A program made the translations under genes and the position numbers. 64,000 bases of DNA from Embleya sp049739465 (GTDB lineage: Bacteria > Actinomycetota > Actinomycetes > Streptomycetales > Streptomycetaceae): assembly GCF_049739465.1 (NCBI RefSeq), contig NZ_JBMHHY010000006.1, positions 1 through 64,000 on the forward strand. Direction: 5' to 3'. Below the pieces are notes generated by a model. That model made no database searches. It was not told where the DNA came from and worked only from the letters and a program-made list of their open reading frames with translations. Shown here piece after piece: positions 7,825 through 15,834 of this stretch. Position 1 is the first letter of the stretch. Each line of letters opens with the position of its first letter.

Positions 7825-9630
7825 TTATCGGTCCGAGTGCACCACGCCGGCCGCACCGCCACCCCTGCGGGTGGGTTCGGCCACCGCCTGGACCCGCCCG
7901 TTCGGGAGGAACTCGAGGGCCGCCGCGGCGCCGATCTCCGGATTGTCCTTGAGCACGTGCCCGCGTTGCTCCAACGCCGTGCGCAGCGGGCCGGGCACCC
8001 CCGGTTCGACCTCGGTCGCCGCCCCGTTGCGCTGGGACAACCGCGGCGCGGCGACCGCCGCCGGCAGCGACAGGCCGCGGTCGAGGCGCCCGGTGAGCAC
8101 CTGGAGCACCGTGGTGATGATGGTCGCGCCGCCGGGCGAGCCGACCGCGAGGAACGGGTGACCGTCGCGCAGCACGATGGTCGGCGACATGCTGCTGCGC
8201 GGGCGCTTGCCCGGCGCGGGCAGATTCGGGTCGAACACCCCGGGGGTGAGCGGCGCGAAGTCGAAATCGGTCAGCTCGTTGTTGAGCAGGAAGCCGCGCC
8301 CGGGCACGGTGATCGCACTGCCGCCGGTCTGCTCGATGGTCAGCGTGTACGACACCACGTTGCCCCAGCGGTCGGCGGTGACCAGGTGCGTCGTGGACAA
8401 CCCCTCGGTCGGCTCGGTCGCCTCCGGCGTGCCGGTCGCCGTGCAGTCGTGGTCGTACGGCGGTTTCGGGTCACCCGGCGGGACCGGGCTCACCGCGGCG
8501 TGGTCCGGGTCGATCAGGCACGCGCGTTCCCCGGCGAAGCCGTCCGCGAGCAGGCCGCGCAGCGGTACGTCCACGAACGCCGGGTCGCCGACGTAACGAT
8601 TGCGGTCGGCGAAGGCGAGCCGGGACGCCTCCAGGTAGTAGTGCGTCGCGGTGACGTCGTCCTGCGTGCGCGGGTCGGCGGTCTTCAGGATGTTCAGCGC
8701 CTCGCCCACGGTCGACCCGCCCGACGAGGACGGCGCCATGCCGTAGACGTCCAGACCCCGGTAGTCGATCCGGGTCGGCCGCCGGTCCAGGACCCGATAG
8801 CGGGCCAGGTCGTCGGTCTCGATCAGGCCGGGCCGGAAGACCCGAGTCGCGTTCGGCGTCACCGGGGGCCGCTGCGCGGTGCGCACCACCTCGCGGCCGA
8901 GATCGCCCCGATAGAACCAGTCCACCCCGGCGCGACCGAGTCGGTCGTAGGTCCGGGCCAGGTCCGGGTTGCGGAACACGCTGCCCACCACCGGCGGTTG
9001 CCCGTTCGGCAGGAACAACTTCGCGGTCGGCACGATGTCGGCGAACCGGGCCGCGTTCGCCGCGGTCTGGTCGTGGAAGGTCTGGTCCACCACGAATCCG
9101 CGCTCGGCCAGCTCGCGGGCCGGGGCCAGGGCCGCGCGCAGATTGGTGGTCCCCCACTCGCGCAGCGCGGTCTGCCAGGTTTGCGGCGTGCCCGGAACCC
9201 CCACCGAAAGCCCCGAGTTCACCGCCTGGTCGAACGGGATCGGCCGCCCGGTGGCCGGATCGAGGAAGGTGTCCTTGCCCATCCGGGCGGGCGCCGTCTC
9301 CCGCCCGTCCAACGTGCGCACCGTGCGGCTGCGCGCGTCGTAGTAGACGAAGTAGCCGCCACCGCCGATCCCCGCCGAGTAGGGCTCGGTGACCCCGAGC
9401 GCGGCGGCCGTGGCCACCGCGGCGTCCACCGCGTTGCCGCCGCGGCGCAGCACGTCCAGGCCGATCCGGGTGGCGTCGGCGTCGACGCTGGAGACCGCGC
9501 CGCCCCAGCCGGTGGCCACCGGCACTTTGGCGGGCGGCCCGCCGGGGTGCGCGGAGGCCGTCCCGGGGACGGTCAATGCGAGCCCCAGCGCCGTACCCAG
9601 CGCCATGGCGCGACGAACAGAGCGGATCAC
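7825..9630 (-). CDS. ggt: Gamma-glutamyltransferase (secreted)
   Basis: 601 residues with a Sec signal peptide (cleavage probably after TASA, ~residue 27). It hydrolyses or transfers gamma-glutamyl groups from glutathione-like compounds in the periplasm or medium. Ntn-hydrolase: autoprocessing is expected before Thr413 in TTHLVTADRWGNVVS, giving ~412- and ~189-residue subunits. Other family motifs are GGNAVDAAVA, GIGGGGYFVYYD, LNNELTDFDF, PGKRPRSSMSPTIV and GSPGGATI. It starts at ATG 9630 and ends with a strong hairpin. Confidence 0.95.
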   Translation of the reverse strand: MIRSVRRAMALGTALGLALTVPGTASAHPGGPPAKVPVATGWGGAVSSVDADATRIGLDVLRRGGNAVDAAVATAAALGVTEPYSAGIGGGGYFVYYDARSRTVRTLDGRETAPARMGKDTFLDPATGRPIPFDQAVNSGLSVGVPGTPQTWQTALREWGTTNLRAALAPARELAERGFVVDQTFHDQTAANAARFADIVPTAKLFLPNGQPPVVGSVFRNPDLARTYDRLGRAGVDWFYRGDLGREVVRTAQRPPVTPNATRVFRPGLIETDDLARYRVLDRRPTRIDYRGLDVYGMAPSSSGGSTVGEALNILKTADPRTQDDVTATHYYLEASRLAFADRNRYVGDPAFVDVPLRGLLADGFAGERACLIDPDHAAVSPVPPGDPKPPYDHDCTATGTPEATEPTEGLSTTHLVTADRWGNVVSYTLTIEQTGGSAITVPGRGFLLNNELTDFDFAPLTPGVFDPNLPAPGKRPRSSMSPTIVLRDGHPFLAVGSPGGATIITTVLQVLTGRLDRGLSLPAAVAAPRLSQRNGAATEVEPGVPGPLRTALEQRGHVLKDNPEIGAAAALEFLPNGRVQAVAEPTRRGGGAAGVVHSDR

Positions 9631-9705
9631 GACGGGCCTCCCCCGAGCAGGTTTGGTGTGTCACCGACCCTCCACCGTGCCACGCGCACCCCACCCGCAA
9701 CACCC

Positions 9706-10614
9706 CTACTCGGGTCGGATCACCCGTTCGAGCGCGGCGTCGAGCAGGTCGGCGCGCGAGTGCTCCAGCCAGTGGATCCGCGGATCCCGCCGGAACCAGG
9801 TGTCCTGCCTGCGGGCGAACCGACGGGTGGTGCGCACCGTGTCCTCGCGTGCCTGTTCGTCCGAGCACTCCCCGGCCAGCAGCCGCAACACCTGCGCGTA
9901 GCCGAGCGCGCGCGACGCGGTGCGGCCCTCGCGCAGCCCGACCTTCTCCAGTTCGCGCACCTCCTCGACCAGGCCCGCCGACCACATCCGGTCCACGCGC
10001 GTGGTGATCCGCTCGTCGAGCACCGGTCGCGGCACGTCCACCCCGATCTGCACGCTGTCGTAGAACGAGCGGTGGGTGGGCAGGGTGGCGGTGAACGGGC
10101 GCCCGGTCAGCTCGATCACCTCGAGCGCGCGGACGATCCGCCGGGTGTTGCCCGGCAGGATCGCGGCGGCGGCGGGCGGATCGGCCACGGCCAGGCGCGC
10201 GTGCAGCGGTCCGGGCCCCACCCGTTGCGCCTCGGCCTCCAGGCGGGCCCGGATCAGCGGATCGGTACCGGGGAACTCCAGGTCGTCGAGCACCGCGCGG
10301 ACGTACAGTCCCGAGCCGCCGACCAGGATCGGGGTCCGGCCGCGCGCGAGCAGGTCGTCGACCAGCGCACGGGCGTCGTGCTGGTACTCGGCGACGCTGG
10401 CGGAACAGGTCACGTCCCACACGTCGAGCAGATGGTGCGGCACGCCGCCGCGCTCGGCGACGGTCAGCTTGGCGGTGCCGATGTCCATGCCGCGGTAGAG
10501 CTGCATGGAGTCGGTGTTGATCACCTCGCCGTCCAGTGCACGGGCCAGGGCGACGCCAAGATCGGATTTTCCGGCCGCAGTGGGACCGACGACGGCTATG
10601 ACACGGGGACTCAC
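9706..10614 (-). CDS. miaA: tRNA dimethylallyltransferase
   Basis: 302 residues. Transfers dimethylallyl to N6 of A37 in tRNAs reading U-initial codons; MiaB, also encoded here, acts on the product. P-loop GPTAAGKSDLG at residue ~10, DSMQLYRG, HHLLD, GGSGLY and TRRFARRQDTWFRRD are all present. GTG 10614 is chosen because the family starts a few residues before the P-loop; in-frame starts up to 10782 would add ~56 basic, unconserved residues. Confidence 0.95.
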   Translation of the reverse strand: MSPRVIAVVGPTAAGKSDLGVALARALDGEVINTDSMQLYRGMDIGTAKLTVAERGGVPHHLLDVWDVTCSASVAEYQHDARALVDDLLARGRTPILVGGSGLYVRAVLDDLEFPGTDPLIRARLEAEAQRVGPGPLHARLAVADPPAAAAILPGNTRRIVRALEVIELTGRPFTATLPTHRSFYDSVQIGVDVPRPVLDERITTRVDRMWSAGLVEEVRELEKVGLREGRTASRALGYAQVLRLLAGECSDEQAREDTVRTTRRFARRQDTWFRRDPRIHWLEHSRADLLDAALERVIRPE

Positions 10615-10812
10615 CCCCCAAGTCTGCCGGATCGCGGGCCCGACTCCCGCCGTCGCTCGTTGCGGTACGGCCGCCCGCGAGGTCGTGACCGGCACCGCTC
10701 GCCCTCGTTGAGTTCCGGCGACCCGGGTACTTCGGGCGGCGCCGCGGAAGGTCCCCCGTACCGCCGCCGACATGCACGACATCGACCACGGACATACGGT
10801 CTAGGAGAAATT

Positions 10813-11307
10813 GTGAGTGTTTTCGACTGGTTCAAGCGGCGTCCCGATACGGCGGAGGAAAGCGGCTCGTGCTGCTCGGGGAACCCGGCGGGCGCGGACA
10901 CCGCGACGCTGGTCGAGGACCGGCCCGCGACACCGATCGACGCGGTCGCCGAGGCCGAGCCGGTCGCGGCGGCGGCCACGACGCCCGCTCCCCGGACCGC
11001 CGGGGACGCGGCCGAGACATCGGGCCGGGCGGGCGCATCCGAGAAGGAGCAGGACATGGGTGTCTTCGACAACATCAAGGCCAAGGCCGAGAGCCTGCTG
11101 GGTCAGCACGGCGACAAGGCGGCGAAGGGCGTCGACAAGGCCGCCGAGGTCGCCGACGAGAAGACCGGCGGCAAGCACACCGAGCAGATCAAGGGCGCGT
11201 CGGACAAGGCCAAGGAGGCGCTGGGCGGCAAGACCGAGGGCGAGGCGTCGGACGCGGCCCCCGAAACGCCCCCCGCGCCGCAGCCCCCGGCGGAACCCTC
11301 CGCCTGA
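10813..11307 (+). CDS. Rv0909-type antitoxin-like protein with N-terminal extension
   Basis: 164 residues from GTG 10813 (AGGAG 6 bp upstream). The last ~83 residues form a helical, Lys/Ala/Asp-rich domain (GVFDNIKAKAESLL, then KGVDKAAEVADEKTGGK) typical of the MT0933/Rv0909 antitoxin-like family. An internal ATG at 11056 with its own RBS (AAGGAG) would yield just this domain, so two products from one frame are possible. Residues 1-81 open with VFDWFKR, echoing VFDNIKA of the second start, then a SCCS motif and a Pro/Ala linker. No toxin gene is adjacent, and the family is common in Streptomyces without proven antitoxin function. Confidence 0.6.
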   Translation: MSVFDWFKRRPDTAEESGSCCSGNPAGADTATLVEDRPATPIDAVAEAEPVAAAATTPAPRTAGDAAETSGRAGASEKEQDMGVFDNIKAKAESLLGQHGDKAAKGVDKAAEVADEKTGGKHTEQIKGASDKAKEALGGKTEGEASDAAPETPPAPQPPAEPSA

Positions 11308-11324
11308 GCGCGGTAGCCGACGAA

Positions 11325-11362
11325 GCGGGCGGTGGTCACCGGATCCGGTGACCACCGCCCGC
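11325..11362. terminator. 38-bp perfect palindrome between convergent genes
   Basis: Two 19-bp arms meet at GGATCC without mismatch. It lies between the ends of the antitoxin-like gene and the convergent dioxygenase-like gene. Confidence 0.8.
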
Positions 11363-11397
11363 TCGGTGTGTCGGGACGTCCGCGGGTGAACCGGCGC

Positions 11398-12117
11398 TCA
11401 GGACCAGAGCGCCACGAAGTAGCCGACCCCGTACGGCGCCGCGTCGTAGAGCAACCGCCCGCGCCGCCCCGGGCCCGCCGCGCCGGCCAGCGCCTGCAGG
11501 GCCGGTCGGCCGGCCACCCACAGCTCGTCGGCCAACGCCGGGTCGAGCGCCGCGAGGGCGACCGGGTCGGCCGCCGCGAGCGCCGCGGCCAGGGCGGCGT
11601 CGTACGGCTCGGCGCGGGCGTCGAGATAGCCGGGAGCCTTCTCGGTCCGGCACGCCGACCCGTCGCCGACCACGAGCAGTGCGACCCGTTCGGGGCCCGC
11701 GACCAGTTCGGCGCCGCGCGCGGCGCAGTGCGCGGGGTCCGCGTCCGCGGCGAGCACCGCGCCGGACACCGGGCTCGGCGCGGTGCCCGAGGCGATCCGG
11801 TCGGCGGCCCACGGCGAGCGGCCCAGCAACCACGCGCCGATCGCCAGCGCGGGGGGCAGCGGCTCGGCGGCGCCGGCGCCCAGGGTCACCTCCAGCTCGA
11901 CCCCGTACGGCGCGAACGAGCCGATCCCGCCGGCCACGAGGGTCGCGTCCGCGGCTCCCGCGCCCACGACGACCAGCCGGTCCGGCGCCGTCTCGGCCAG
12001 CTCGGCCACCGCCCGGTCGCACGCCGCGCGCAGCGCATCCAGCTCCGCGACGGCCCCGCGGGCCAGCTCGGGCACGATCATCGGGGGACACGGGACTACC
12101 GCGGCTGCTACGAGCAT
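11398..12117 (-). CDS. Class III extradiol dioxygenase subunit B-like protein
   Basis: 239 residues. The start (VAAAVVPCPPMIVPELARGA) and alternating beta/alpha pattern (DRLVVVGAG, GVELEVTLGAG, LLVVGDGSACRT) match the LigB-like/MEMO-like fold found next to miaA/miaB in Streptomyces. A true extradiol dioxygenase binds Fe(II) through two His and a Glu. The usual early His-containing motifs are not evident here (PCPPMI instead of HPP/HAP), so enzymatic activity is doubtful. ATG 12117. Soluble and Ala-rich; role unknown. Confidence 0.6.
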   Translation of the reverse strand: MLVAAAVVPCPPMIVPELARGAVAELDALRAACDRAVAELAETAPDRLVVVGAGAADATLVAGGIGSFAPYGVELEVTLGAGAAEPLPPALAIGAWLLGRSPWAADRIASGTAPSPVSGAVLAADADPAHCAARGAELVAGPERVALLVVGDGSACRTEKAPGYLDARAEPYDAALAAALAAADPVALAALDPALADELWVAGRPALQALAGAAGPGRRGRLLYDAAPYGVGYFVALWS

Positions 12118-12169
12118 TCAGGGAGAGTACTAACCAGCCGCCGCGACGCCTCCCGGGGCGCATGATGGG

Positions 12170-12766
12170 ATGGATCACATGGGTGAACTGATGCTGGTGC
12201 GACACGGTGAGACCGCATGGAGCCGGTCCGGGCGGCACACGGGGCTGACCGACATCCCACTGACCCCCGAGGGCGAGACGCAGGCCAAGGCGGTGGCGGA
12301 ACTGCTCGACGGGCGTACCTTCGCGCTCGCGCTGACCAGCCCGCTGGGCCGGGCCCGGCACACCGCCGAACTGGCCGGGATCACCGGGGCGCAGCTCGAA
12401 CCGGACCTGGTCGAGTGGGACTACGGCGGCTACGAGGGGATCACCACCAACGAGATCCGCGAGCGGGTCCCGGGCTGGGTCCTGTGGCGGGACGGGGTGG
12501 TGCCCGGGGACGCCGCGCATCCGGGCGAGTCGATCGTGGACGTGGGCCGTCGGGTGGACCGGGTGCTGGACCGGGTGCGCCCGGTGCTGGCGGCGGGCGA
12601 GGACGCGGTGCTCATCGCGCACGGCCACCTGCTGCGCGTGCTCACCGCCCGCTGGCTGGGCCTGCCGCCCGCCGACGGCCGGTTGTTCCGGCTGGACACG
12701 GCCCGCCTGTCCACCCTCGGCTACGAGCGCGAACAGCCGGTACTGCTCGGCTGGAACGTGTCCTGA
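12170..12766 (+). CDS. Histidine phosphatase family protein
   Basis: 198 residues, branch-1 histidine acid phosphatase/phosphoglycerate mutase-like fold. The catalytic motif LVRHGETAW is at residues ~8-16, the second Arg is in SPLGRARHTAE, the acidic helper in LVEWDYGGYEG and the second His in IAHGHLLR. It acts on a phosphomonoester in the cytoplasm; the substrate is not predictable. ATG 12170, with a second ATG three codons later. It is divergent from the dioxygenase-like gene, so the 52-bp gap must hold both promoters. Confidence 0.85.
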   Translation: MDHMGELMLVRHGETAWSRSGRHTGLTDIPLTPEGETQAKAVAELLDGRTFALALTSPLGRARHTAELAGITGAQLEPDLVEWDYGGYEGITTNEIRERVPGWVLWRDGVVPGDAAHPGESIVDVGRRVDRVLDRVRPVLAAGEDAVLIAHGHLLRVLTARWLGLPPADGRLFRLDTARLSTLGYEREQPVLLGWNVS

Positions 12767-12780
12767 CCGACGCCTCCGGC

Positions 12781-13134
12781 GAGGCGGTCCGCGCAGCCGA
12801 GGCAACCGCACGCCGACCTGCGGCGCCCAGCCGGACCGACCGGGACCGCGCCGACTGCGGCCGACGGCCGGTCCCGCTCGGCCGGCACCGCTTCGACCGA
12901 CGCTCGGTCACGGCAGACCACCGCGGTCGGCGTGGCCGAGGCAATCGGCACGCCGACCGACGGCGTACAGCCGGACCGGCGCGGCCCGCGCGGGTCCGTA
13001 CCGACACTCCGTCGCAACAGGCCGCCGCCGTACCGCGGTCCGCGCGCCGACCACGGCCGGCCCCGCCCCGCGCTCAGTCGCAGCAGGCGACCGCGGTCGG
13101 CGTGGCCTCGGCGGCCGGTGCGCCGATCTGCGGC
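12781..13134. repeat. Three degenerate copies of the miaB 3' tail
   Basis: The 306 bp between the histidine phosphatase and miaB hold no convincing gene. They hold two decayed copies of the last ~60 bp of miaB: the tail at ~13076-13134, copy 2 at ~12916-12976 and copy 3 at ~12781-12836, all on the minus strand. Translated, copy 2 (VGVPIASATPTAVVC) parallels the real tail (IGAPAAEATPTAVAC). Copies 2 and 3 share an identical CAGCCGGAC end. Confidence 0.7.
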
Positions 13135-14552
13135 ATCCCGAGCAGTACGCCGGGCTTGGTCGCCGGTGCCGCGGTGCGCCGCTCCCACGCGTCGCCCGCA
13201 CGCGTGCGGCGGATCGCCAGCGGGGGCCGCTCGGCGAGCAGGTGGTGCGGTGCGGCGTAGCTGATCTCGACCGAGACCAGGTCGCCGGGCCGCACCCCCT
13301 CGGCCGGGCGCTCGAAGTGCACGAGCCGGTTGTCCGGGGCCCGCCCGGACAACCGCGCGGTGTCGTGGTCCTTGCGGCCCTCGCCCTCGGCGACCAGCAC
13401 CTCCAGGGTGCGGCCGACCTGGGCGCGGTTCTCCGCCCAGGAGATCTCCTCCTGGAGCGCGAGCAGCCGCTGGTAGCGCTCGGTGACCACTTCCTTGGGC
13501 ACCTGGCCGTCCATCGTGGCGGCCGGGGTGCCGGGGCGCTTGGAGTACTGGAAGGTGAACGCCGCGGCGAAGCGCGCCTCGCGCACCGTGTGCAGCGTCT
13601 GCTCGAAGTCCTCGTCGGTCTCGCCGGGGAAGCCGACGATGATGTCCGTGGAGATCGCCGCGTCCGGCATCGCCGCGCGCACCCGCTCGATGATCCCGAG
13701 GTACTTGTCCTGCCGGTAGGAGCGGCGCATCGCGCGCAACACCCGATCCGAGCCGGATTGCAGCGGCATGTGCAGCTGGTGCATCACGTTCGGCGTCTCG
13801 GCCATCGCGGCGATCACGTCGTCGGTGAAGTCGCGCGGGTGCGGCGAGGTGAACCGCACCCGCTCCAGGCCGTCGATCCGCCCGCACGAGCGCAGCAGCT
13901 TGGAGAACGCCTCGCGGTCGCCCATGTCCGAGCCGTAGGCGTTGACATTCTGCCCGAGCAGGGTGACCTCGATCACGCCCTCGCCGACCAGCGTCTCGAT
14001 CTCGGCGAGCACGTCGCCGGGTCGGCGGTCCTTCTCCTTGCCGCGCAGCGCCGGCACGATGCAGAACGTGCAGGTGTTGTTGCAGCCCACCGAGATCGCC
14101 ACCCACGCCGCGTAGGCCGATTCGCGCCGGGTGGGCAGCGTGGAGGGGAAGACGTCGAGCGACTCCAGGATCTCGACCTGGGCCTCCTGCTCGATCCGGG
14201 CCCGCTCCAGCAGCACCGGCAGCGAGCCCACGTTGTGCGTGCCGAAGACCACGTCCACCCACGGCGCCTTGCGCACGATGGTGTCCCGGTCCTTCTGCGC
14301 GAGGCAGCCGCCGACCGCGATCTGCATGCCGGGGCGTTCGGCCTTCGCGGGCGCGAGGTGGCCGAGGTTGCCGTAGAGCTTGTTGTCCGCGTTCTCGCGG
14401 ACGGCGCACGTGTTGAAGACGACCACGTCGGCCGGCTCCCCCTTGGGCGCGCGCACGTATCCCGCGTCCTCCAGCAGCCCGGACAGCCGCTCGGAGTCGT
14501 GGACGTTCATCTGGCACCCGTAGGTGCGCACCTCATAGCTTCGCGCAGTCAT
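13074..14552 (-). CDS. miaB: tRNA-2-methylthio-N6-dimethylallyladenosine synthase
   Basis: 492 residues; radical-SAM methylthiotransferase that adds a 2-methylthio group to i6A37 of tRNA, acting after MiaA. UPF0004 domain first (RTYGCQMNVHDSERLSG, VFNTCAVRENA, GCLAQK), then the radical SAM cluster motif CNNTCTFCIVPALRG and a C-terminal TRAM domain (LVHFERPAEGVRPGDLV). The ~35 residues after TRAM are Ala/Pro/Thr-rich and end TPTAVACCD; this tail is duplicated in decayed form downstream. ATG 14552. Confidence 0.95.
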   Translation of the reverse strand: MTARSYEVRTYGCQMNVHDSERLSGLLEDAGYVRAPKGEPADVVVFNTCAVRENADNKLYGNLGHLAPAKAERPGMQIAVGGCLAQKDRDTIVRKAPWVDVVFGTHNVGSLPVLLERARIEQEAQVEILESLDVFPSTLPTRRESAYAAWVAISVGCNNTCTFCIVPALRGKEKDRRPGDVLAEIETLVGEGVIEVTLLGQNVNAYGSDMGDREAFSKLLRSCGRIDGLERVRFTSPHPRDFTDDVIAAMAETPNVMHQLHMPLQSGSDRVLRAMRRSYRQDKYLGIIERVRAAMPDAAISTDIIVGFPGETDEDFEQTLHTVREARFAAAFTFQYSKRPGTPAATMDGQVPKEVVTERYQRLLALQEEISWAENRAQVGRTLEVLVAEGEGRKDHDTARLSGRAPDNRLVHFERPAEGVRPGDLVSVEISYAAPHHLLAERPPLAIRRTRAGDAWERRTAAPATKPGVLLGMPQIGAPAAEATPTAVACCD

Positions 14553-14620
14553 AACACCCGACAGGGTACGGGGTTTGCTTCCCCGCGTGTGTGGCCGCCC
14601 GCCATGGCAATATCGCCGCC

Positions 14621-15622
14621 GTGCCCTCCTCGTCGTTCCGCCCCGTTTCCCTGCGCGACGCCTACGCGCGCCGCCCCCACCTGGTCCGGGTCGGGTTCGC
14701 GACGCTGGTGCTGCTGTGTCTGGTCGGGGGCTACCTGGTCTTCTCCGGCGACGACCGGACCACGCCGGGCGGGCCGGTGTCGTTGGCCACCGGGGTCCCG
14801 ACCGGGGTGTATCACCGCTATGGCGAACTGCTGCGGCCCAGGCTGTCCGCGGACCTGAACGTGCGGGTCACGGTGAACACCAGCGGGGGGTCCGTGGAGA
14901 ACCTGCGCCGGGTGGTCGAGGGCACGGACACCTTCGGGATCTCCACCTCGGACGCCGTCGCCGATCTGCCGCCGGGCGATCGTGACCAGTTGCGCGCGGT
15001 CGCCCGGCTCTACGACGACTATGTGCAACTGGTCGTGCCCGCCGGCTCCCCCATACAGAAGATCACCGACCTGCGCGGACGCCGGGTGGTGGTCGGACTG
15101 CCCGGCTCCGGCGTCGAGTTGATCACCCGGCGGTTGTTGAGCGAGGTGGGGATGAGCGACCTGGAGCACACGATCGTCCCGGTCCGGATCGGCATCGGCG
15201 AGGCCGGCCGGCGGTTGCGCGACGGCACCGTGGACGCGTTCTTCTGGTCCGGCGGGCTGCCCACCGGGGCGGTCTCCGACCTGGCCGAGCACTGGTCGGT
15301 GCGGCTGGTGCAACTCGGCGATCTGGCGGGCAAGCTGCGCGATCGCTACGGGCCGGTGTACCGCGAGGCGGTGGTGCCGGCGGACGCCTACCCCGGCGGG
15401 ACCGAGACGCCCACGATCGCGGTGCCGAACCTGTTGGTCACCCGGGCCTCGCAGGATCCGGCGCTGATCAGGCGGGTGACCGAGACGGTGATGGAGAACC
15501 GGCAGGTGATCGGACGCGAGGTGCACGCCGCCCAGTTGGTCGACCCCAGGACGGCGATCTTCACCGATCCGCTGCCGCTGCACACCGGCGCCGAGCGGTG
15601 GTACCGATCGGTGAAACCCTGA
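14621..15622 (+). CDS. TAXI-family TRAP transporter solute-binding protein
   Basis: About 333 residues. A hydrophobic segment near the N-terminus (RVGFATLVLLCLVGGYLVF) anchors it to the membrane outer face. The rest is a TAXI binding protein: SLATGVPTGVYHRYGELL, VNTSGGSVENLRRVVEG, ARLYDDYVQLVV, GSGVELITRRLL and DAFFWSGGLPTGAV. TAXI proteins deliver small organic acids or amino acids, often glutamate, to TRAP permeases, but no permease gene is in the window. It precedes the glutamate kinase/transport genes, which suggests a sensing or accessory role. GTG 14591 is an alternative start; neither has a clear RBS. Confidence 0.8.
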   Translation: MPSSSFRPVSLRDAYARRPHLVRVGFATLVLLCLVGGYLVFSGDDRTTPGGPVSLATGVPTGVYHRYGELLRPRLSADLNVRVTVNTSGGSVENLRRVVEGTDTFGISTSDAVADLPPGDRDQLRAVARLYDDYVQLVVPAGSPIQKITDLRGRRVVVGLPGSGVELITRRLLSEVGMSDLEHTIVPVRIGIGEAGRRLRDGTVDAFFWSGGLPTGAVSDLAEHWSVRLVQLGDLAGKLRDRYGPVYREAVVPADAYPGGTETPTIAVPNLLVTRASQDPALIRRVTETVMENRQVIGREVHAAQLVDPRTAIFTDPLPLHTGAERWYRSVKP

Positions 15623-15834
15623 TCGGACAGATCGTGATGCGCAGAGCGTCGCGCGAAGCGGCTCCGATGGCACATGCTGGGTCGTGTCATCGTGTTCGGG
15701 ACCGACATCTACGCTCTGAGCCTGTGGGCCGGACCGTGCGCGCGGTCCCCGAACCGACGCTGTGAGCCGACCGGGGGGAAGGCCGCACACATGGTCAGGG
15801 AGGCCCGCTTGCTCGGGAGGAGGGTGCGACCGCG

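Noticed and set aside
10813..11307. A toxin-antitoxin pair
   Set aside because: No toxin-like gene is adjacent on either strand; the neighbours are miaA and a dioxygenase-like gene.
14591..15622. A complete TRAP transporter at the TAXI gene
   Set aside because: No DctM-type membrane component is encoded next to it; only the solute-binding protein is present.
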